Assembly: GCF_019083965.1 (NCBI RefSeq)
Contig: NZ_JAHRCY010000009.1
Location: 305,242-369,241, forward strand
DNA from: Catellatospora tritici
GTDB lineage: Bacteria > Actinomycetota > Actinomycetes > Mycobacteriales > Micromonosporaceae
Length of the DNA: 64,000 bases
Reading direction: 5' to 3'
Part shown: piece by piece, positions 60,141 to 64,000 of the stretch
Numbering within the stretch: the stretch's first letter is position 1
Layout: each line of letters opens with the position of its first letter
Notes under the pieces: model-generated
The model's input: only the letters and a program-made list of their open reading frames with translations
Databases searched by the model: none
What the model was told of the DNA's origin: nothing
Made by a program: the position numbers and the translations under genes

Positions 60141-61403
60141 ATGACCGGTGTCGGACCCTACGCCGCCGTACCGACGGCGACCGCGGACCAGACGGCGAAC
60201 CCCGCGGCGCCCGTCCGGCTCGGCGGGCGCCTGTTCTCGGCCAACCTGCGCCAGAACGGCATCTACATCGCGTTCGCGCTGATCATCCTGCTGTTCTCCG
60301 TCCTCACCGGCGGCGACCTGCTCGCGCCGCAGAACATCTCGAACCTGGTGGTCCAGAACTCCTACATCCTGATCCTCGCCATCGGCATGATCCTGATCAT
60401 CATCGCCGGGCACATCGACCTGTCGGCGGGCTCGGTCGTCGCCGTCACCGGCGCGGTCTCCGCTGTCCTCATGGTCAACAACGATGTGCCCTGGCCGCTG
60501 GCCATCCTGATCACGCTGATCTGCGGCGGCCTGATCGGCGCCTGGCAGGGATACTGGGTGGCGTACTTCGGCATACCCGCGTTCATCGTCACCCTGGCGG
60601 GCATGCTGGTGTTCCGGGCGCTGACCCTCGCCGTGCTGAGCAACCAGGGCATCGGGCCGTTCCCGGACGCGGTGAGCACGATCGCCAACGGCTTCATGCC
60701 GACCTACCTGGGCAACATCGGCCTCGGCCCGCTCGACGGCGCCGACCTGTTCACCCTCCTGATCGGGCTGGCCTTCGTCGCCGGGATCATCGTCACGCAG
60801 TGGCGCGGCCGCGCCGGCCGGGCGCGTCATGGCCAGAGCGTCGAGCCGACGGTCCTGTTCGTCGTCAAGCTCGTGATCGCCGCGGTCGTCGTGATGACCG
60901 TCATCGTGCAGCTGGCCCGCTTCAAGAACCTGCCCTGGGTCCTGGTGCTGCTCGCGGTGCTCGTGCTGGCGTACTCGCTGCTGACCGACCGGGTCGTGTT
61001 CGGCCGCCACATCTATGCGATCGGCGGGAACCTCAACGCGGCGACACTGTCCGGCATCAAGGTCAAGTCGGTCACGTTCTGGCTGTTCGTCAACATGGGT
61101 GTGCTCGCGGCGATCGCGGGCATGGTGTTCGCCGGTCGGCTCAACCAGGCCGGACCGACCGCCGGCACCGGGTTCGAGCTGGACGCCATCGCCGCGGCGT
61201 TCATCGGCGGGGCGGCCGTGCAGGGTGGCGTCGGCCGGGTCACTGGTGCGATCACCGGCGGGCTCATGATGGGCGTCATCAACAACGGCATGTCCCTCAT
61301 CGGCGCGCCGAGCGAGCAGGTGATGCTGTTCAAGGGGTTGGTGCTGCTGGCCGCGGTCGCGTTCGACGTCTTCGCCAAGCGCCGCGCCGGGACCGCATCG
61401 TGA
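60141..61403 (+). CDS. gguB: CUT2 sugar ABC permease (GguB type)
   Basis: 420 residues from ATG 60141, five bases after the ATPase stop. About ten helices; LILAIGMILIIIAGHIDLSA is the hallmark AGHIDLS block of CUT2 permeases and YAIGGNLNAATLSGIKV the C-terminal one, followed by AAFIGGAAVQGGVG. Length and the hydrophilic loop in the middle (RGRAGRARHGQSVEP) match GguB/MmsB proteins, which are longer than XylH-type ones only slightly. Completes the ChvE-GguA-GguB-type operon. A ricin-lectin remnant follows in the same phase after the TGA stop. Confidence 0.9.
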   Translation: MTGVGPYAAVPTATADQTANPAAPVRLGGRLFSANLRQNGIYIAFALIILLFSVLTGGDLLAPQNISNLVVQNSYILILAIGMILIIIAGHIDLSAGSVVAVTGAVSAVLMVNNDVPWPLAILITLICGGLIGAWQGYWVAYFGIPAFIVTLAGMLVFRALTLAVLSNQGIGPFPDAVSTIANGFMPTYLGNIGLGPLDGADLFTLLIGLAFVAGIIVTQWRGRAGRARHGQSVEPTVLFVVKLVIAAVVVMTVIVQLARFKNLPWVLVLLAVLVLAYSLLTDRVVFGRHIYAIGGNLNAATLSGIKVKSVTFWLFVNMGVLAAIAGMVFAGRLNQAGPTAGTGFELDAIAAAFIGGAAVQGGVGRVTGAITGGLMMGVINNGMSLIGAPSEQVMLFKGLVLLAAVAFDVFAKRRAGTAS

Positions 61404-61421
61404 GCGGCCGGTTCGGCGCGC

Positions 61422-61542
61422 GAATTCATCGGCAGCGCGGACATCGACAACTCCGCGTCCGCCGACGGCACCCAGGCCCAGCTGTGGGCCTGCAACGGTG
61501 GTGGCCACCAGACCTGGACGTACCCGGCGGGACAGCTCACGT
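61422..61542 (+). pseudogene. Ricin-type lectin fragment (remnant)
   Basis: Forty codons read EFIGSADIDNSASADGTQAQ then LWACNGGGHQTWTYPAGQLT, matching one repeat of a ricin B (beta-trefoil) lectin domain of the form D-x-D-x-(S/A)-ADGT-x-VQLW-x-CNGG-x-NQ-x-W. It has no start codon, signal peptide or remaining domain, so it is a broken piece of a former secreted enzyme. It is in phase with the permease, right after its stop. The rest of 61404-61754 (351 bp) shows no gene; GACAAT at 61744-61749 may be the -10 box of the next gene. Confidence 0.65.
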
Positions 61543-61754
61543 GTGATGTTCGTTGCCTCTCGGGACTTCGCTGGGAACACGGCCGGTACTGCTGTTCGCC
61601 AGCAGCGTGCTCGGCATCGTGGCGTTCTGGACCGTCCTTCGGCTCCGCACACTGACCGCGAACTCGCTCCCGCCCGTGTGGTCAGGCGACATCGCCGACC
61701 AGGGTGGGGGGCGGGCGGCGGGGCCGCCGCGGTGGTGCGGGCGGACAATGGAGC

Positions 61755-62111
61755 ATGGCCTATCGGACGCTCGCCGACGCCACCGTGGCGGTGCACTTAG
61801 CCTTCCTCGCGTATGTCGTCACCGGCGGTTTCCTGGCCTGGTGGCGGTCGTGGCTGATCTGGCCCCACCTGGCCGCCGCAGCCTGGGGCTTCGCCACCGT
61901 GGTGTTGCGTCTCAAGTGCCCGCTGACGTACGTCGAGGACTGGGCCCGCCGCCGCGCCGGCGGGCAGGGTCTGAGCCGGGGCTTCATCGACACCTACCTG
62001 AGCGGCGTGGTGTATCCCGAGCGCTACACCGTTCATCTACAGGTTCTGGCCGCGGCCCTGGTCCTGACCTCGTGGCTCGGTTACCTGCGCCACCACGGCC
62101 GGGTCTCCTGA
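61755..62111 (+). CDS. DUF2784-family membrane protein
   Basis: 118 residues from ATG 61755. Three hydrophobic segments (about 8-30, 37-52, 94-112). VAVHLAFLAYVVTGGFLAWW, CPLTYVEDWARRRAG and GFIDTYLSGVVYPERYT are the conserved blocks of DUF2784, small membrane proteins of unknown role in many proteobacteria and actinobacteria. GACAAT and GGAGC just upstream support this start; the longer in-frame opening is low-complexity. It ends at a perfect hairpin shared with the GH43 gene. Confidence 0.8.
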   Translation: MAYRTLADATVAVHLAFLAYVVTGGFLAWWRSWLIWPHLAAAAWGFATVVLRLKCPLTYVEDWARRRAGGQGLSRGFIDTYLSGVVYPERYTVHLQVLAAALVLTSWLGYLRHHGRVS

Positions 62112-62135
62112 TCGCGACCCGGCGTCGAGCCGGAT

Positions 62136-62173
62136 GCGGTGGGGTGCCCGTCGGTCGACGGGCACCCCACCGC
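62136..62173. terminator. 18-bp perfect bidirectional hairpin
   Basis: Arms 62136-62153 and 62156-62173 fully complementary with a 2-nt loop, between the convergent DUF2784 and GH43 genes. Confidence 0.85.
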
Positions 62174-62189
62174 TACGCGGGTCGGTGAC

Positions 62190-63518
62190 CTAGACCTGGG
62201 TGCGGGACCACTGCTGGTTGGTGCCGCCGCCGCAGGTGTACTGCTGGATGTCGGCACCATCGGCCGTGGACGCGCTCACCACGTCCAGGCACTTGCCGCT
62301 GTGCCGAGCCCGCAGCTGGAAATAACCGCCCGTGGCCACCCACTGCCACTGCTGGTTGGTCCCACCGCCACAGGTGTACTGAATGACGTTGCCCCCGTCC
62401 GCCGTCGACGCCCCAGCCACGTCCAGACACTTGCCGCTGACCAGGCTCACCAACCGGTAATAGCCGCCCCCCGCGTCCTGGAACTGCCACTTCTGGTTCG
62501 CTCCCCCGTTCCAGGCGTACTGCTTGACCTCGGCACTGTTGGCCGTCGACCCCCCGACCACGTCCATCACCTTCCCGCTGTGACGAGCGGTGATCTGGTA
62601 ATAGGGGGCGGCGGCCGGCAGTGCCGCCACCGGCAGGACGGTGCCGTGCCGGCAGCCCGCGCAGGCCACACTGCTCAGGCCGGACCAGCTGTTGAGATCG
62701 GAGCTGGTGGCAGACCAGATCCCACCGTTGGTGTACTTGTCCACGTAGATGCGCCAGGTGCCGTTCGCCAGCTGGGTCACCGCCGGCCCCTCGTACCCGG
62801 AGGTCCACAGGCTGCCCGCCGAAGTCCATCCGCTGGTCAGGCTCGTCGTGCTGGTCCAGTGCTCGATGTACTTCGAGGTCTCGTTCTTGACGAAGGCGTG
62901 GTAGGTGCTACCGGAGCGCACCACGAACGTGTCGATGTGGTTGGCGTCCAGCCCGCCCATCGCCGCCGGCCCGCTCCATGAGGTCAGCGCGCTGTTCTGG
63001 GCGGTGTAGACGTATGGCCGGAAGCAGTTCGAGCAGGTGGTCTGCGCGACGCTCGCGATGACCCGTACCGTGCTGCCCTCGACGTAGAACTCGGGCGCCC
63101 AGGTGAACTTGGTGTCCGCGATGCCCGAGTTGACGCTCGCCACGTGCTGCCAGGTGGTCAGGTTCGTGCTGGAGGCGATGTTGAAGTAGGTGGAGTTCGT
63201 GGTCCAGGACTGGACGGTGTAGGCGATGAAGTAGGTGCCGTTGTGGTTGATGATGCTCGGGTCGCGCAGGACGCCGGACGGCCCCTGGTAGTTCGTGTCG
63301 GCGAAGGTGGTGAAGTTGGTCCCGTCGGTCGACTGGTAGACCCACAGCTCCTGGTCGGCCGCACCGTCGCCCCTGAACGTGGCGTAGAGGTAACCGCTGG
63401 CGGCGGCCGCGGGCGAGGCGACCGCGACGAGGCCGCCGCCGACGAGGAGCAGCATGCCTGCCAGCCGGGCTGTCCACCGTGCGAGTGGTGTTCCGGGTCT
63501 TGTCATGCGTGAGTTCAC
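62190..63518 (-). CDS. Secreted GH43-type glycosidase with ricin-type lectin domain
   Basis: 442 residues. GTG 63518 is chosen: GGAGG (63525-63529) is six bases away; ATG 63506 is the alternative. Signal peptide ends about residue 42 (PAAAA). The catalytic part (about 45-305) is a five-bladed propeller with the three GH43-type acids visible: Asp in VLRDPSIIN, Asp/Glu in WAPEFYVEG and Glu in YEGPAVTQ. Known members cleave arabinofuranosyl or xylosyl linkages. The last 125 residues are a ricin B beta-trefoil with three QxW repeats (ANQKWQF, NQQWQWV, NQQWSR), likely binding galactose- or xylan-type chains. Its lectin DNA is nearly identical to that of the next gene. Confidence 0.87.
   Translation of the reverse strand: MNSRMTRPGTPLARWTARLAGMLLLVGGGLVAVASPAAAASGYLYATFRGDGAADQELWVYQSTDGTNFTTFADTNYQGPSGVLRDPSIINHNGTYFIAYTVQSWTTNSTYFNIASSTNLTTWQHVASVNSGIADTKFTWAPEFYVEGSTVRVIASVAQTTCSNCFRPYVYTAQNSALTSWSGPAAMGGLDANHIDTFVVRSGSTYHAFVKNETSKYIEHWTSTTSLTSGWTSAGSLWTSGYEGPAVTQLANGTWRIYVDKYTNGGIWSATSSDLNSWSGLSSVACAGCRHGTVLPVAALPAAAPYYQITARHSGKVMDVVGGSTANSAEVKQYAWNGGANQKWQFQDAGGGYYRLVSLVSGKCLDVAGASTADGGNVIQYTCGGGTNQQWQWVATGGYFQLRARHSGKCLDVVSASTADGADIQQYTCGGGTNQQWSRTQV
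62200..62595. repeat. 396-bp direct duplication, copy 1 (lectin domain)
   Basis: Aligns without gaps to 63605-64000. Differences are confined to four positions in the first 66 bases; the remaining 330 appear identical by eye. The copy may continue past the window end. Confidence 0.9.
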
Positions 63519-63543
63519 GCTTGCCTCCAAAGGTTTTCAGGGG

Positions 63544-63576
63544 GCGGTGATCACCCTGCATGCGGGTGATCACCGC
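63544..63576 (-). terminator. 13-bp perfect hairpin between the two lectin genes
   Basis: Arms GCGGTGATCACCC (63544-63556) and GGGTGATCACCGC (63564-63576), 7-nt loop, 19 bases past the stop of the upstream lectin gene and before the GH43 ribosome-binding site. Confidence 0.7.
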
Positions 63577-63594
63577 AGGACGGCGGGTGATGTG

Positions 63595-64000
63595 CTACGC
63601 AGCGGTGCGGGACCACTGCTGGTTGGTGCCACTGCCGCAGGCGTACTGCTGGATGTCGGCACCGTCGGCCGTGGACGCGCTCACCACGTCCAGGCACTTG
63701 CCGCTGTGCCGAGCCCGCAGCTGGAAATAACCGCCCGTGGCCACCCACTGCCACTGCTGGTTGGTCCCACCGCCACAGGTGTACTGAATGACGTTGCCCC
63801 CGTCCGCCGTCGACGCCCCAGCCACGTCCAGACACTTGCCGCTGACCAGGCTCACCAACCGGTAATAGCCGCCCCCCGCGTCCTGGAACTGCCACTTCTG
63901 GTTCGCTCCCCCGTTCCAGGCGTACTGCTTGACCTCGGCACTGTTGGCCGTCGACCCCCCGACCACGTCCATCACCTTCCCGCTGTGACGAGCGGTGATC
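63595..64000 (-). CDS. Ricin-type lectin domain of a secreted enzyme (5' partial)
   Basis: Only the 3' end is in the window; the frame is open to the last base, so no start can be given. The 135 visible residues form a ricin B beta-trefoil (ITARHSGKVMDVVGG at the edge, three QxW repeats, ending NQQWSRTAA) with D-V-V-G and D-V-A-G carbohydrate-binding loops. The catalytic domain is beyond the edge; by analogy with the next gene it is probably a glycoside hydrolase. The DNA is nearly identical to the GH43 gene's lectin part, indicating recent duplication or gene conversion. Confidence 0.8.
   Translation of the reverse strand, partial: ITARHSGKVMDVVGGSTANSAEVKQYAWNGGANQKWQFQDAGGGYYRLVSLVSGKCLDVAGASTADGGNVIQYTCGGGTNQQWQWVATGGYFQLRARHSGKCLDVVSASTADGADIQQYACGSGTNQQWSRTAA
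63605..64000. repeat. 396-bp direct duplication, copy 2 (lectin domain)
   Basis: Second copy of the repeat at 62200-62595, offset 1405 bp; cut by the window end. Confidence 0.9.

Noticed and set aside
63544..63576. GATCACCC...GGGTGATCACC hairpin resembling the CRISPR repeat
   Set aside because: Single copy, no spacer-repeat pattern, and placed as a terminator between two genes.
1..64000. cas genes for the CRISPR locus
   Set aside because: No Cas3, Cse or Cas1/2-like protein was recognised in any frame.

Overview
The window is about 70% G+C with strongly G/C-biased third codon positions, frequent GTG/TTG starts, GGAGG ribosome-binding sites, many probable leaderless starts, NarL-type and Ser/Thr-kinase signalling genes and many secreted carbohydrate-active enzymes. 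This points to a filamentous actinomycete, most likely Micromonosporaceae (Catellatospora, Actinoplanes or Micromonospora type); the family is inferred from gene types, not proved. No tRNA, rRNA, insertion sequence or prophage was seen.

Layout. 1-3.5 kb: the 3' part of a surface-type DUF11 repeat protein, then a type I-E CRISPR locus of 23 repeats without cas genes. Its two halves point away from each other and meet at a hybrid palindromic repeat where a leader would be expected. 3.6-17.6 kb: a GGDEF/HD-GYP membrane protein, a secreted pectate lyase, an MFS transporter, a lipoprotein, a 49-residue proline-rich peptide gene, a spermidine-synthase-like protein, a secreted DUF187-type glycosidase, a translationally coupled multicopper oxidase/MOSC pair, a PfkB kinase with an aldo/keto reductase, and a small secreted protein with an internal duplication. 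17.8-25.3 kb: a ribosomal-protection (TetM/Otr(A)-like) GTPase behind an overlapping leader ORF, then an ABC exporter (FtsX permease plus ATPase) divergent from a NarL-type sensor kinase/response regulator pair. 25.4-47 kb: mixed small operons, including TetR/MFS, HxlR/RibD-like and TetR/hydrolase/PHA-depolymerase-like modules with visible operators, a PASTA Ser/Thr kinase, and a HelR/HelD-type RNA polymerase recycling ATPase.

47.3-64 kb is a carbohydrate-use region. A minus-strand operon (2-hydroxyacid dehydrogenase, DUF2264 protein, solute-binding protein, two CUT1 permeases, DUF624 protein) faces a DeoR-LacI hybrid regulator followed by a cytoplasmic heparinase II/III-fold protein. Paired TGTTCG direct repeats lie next to each divergent start. 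Together these look like an import-then-cleave locus for a uronic-acid-containing oligosaccharide. Next comes a ChvE/GguA/GguB-type sugar ABC operon with two LacI-type operators, then a GH43 enzyme with a ricin-type lectin domain and the 3' end of a second gene with an almost identical lectin domain.

Non-coding structure is rich: perfect GC hairpins between convergent genes, a dispersed GATCGC/GCGATC inverted-repeat family in the longer gaps, and several short tandem repeats. Two gene remnants are visible: the N-terminus of a SARP-type regulator and a ricin-lectin fragment.
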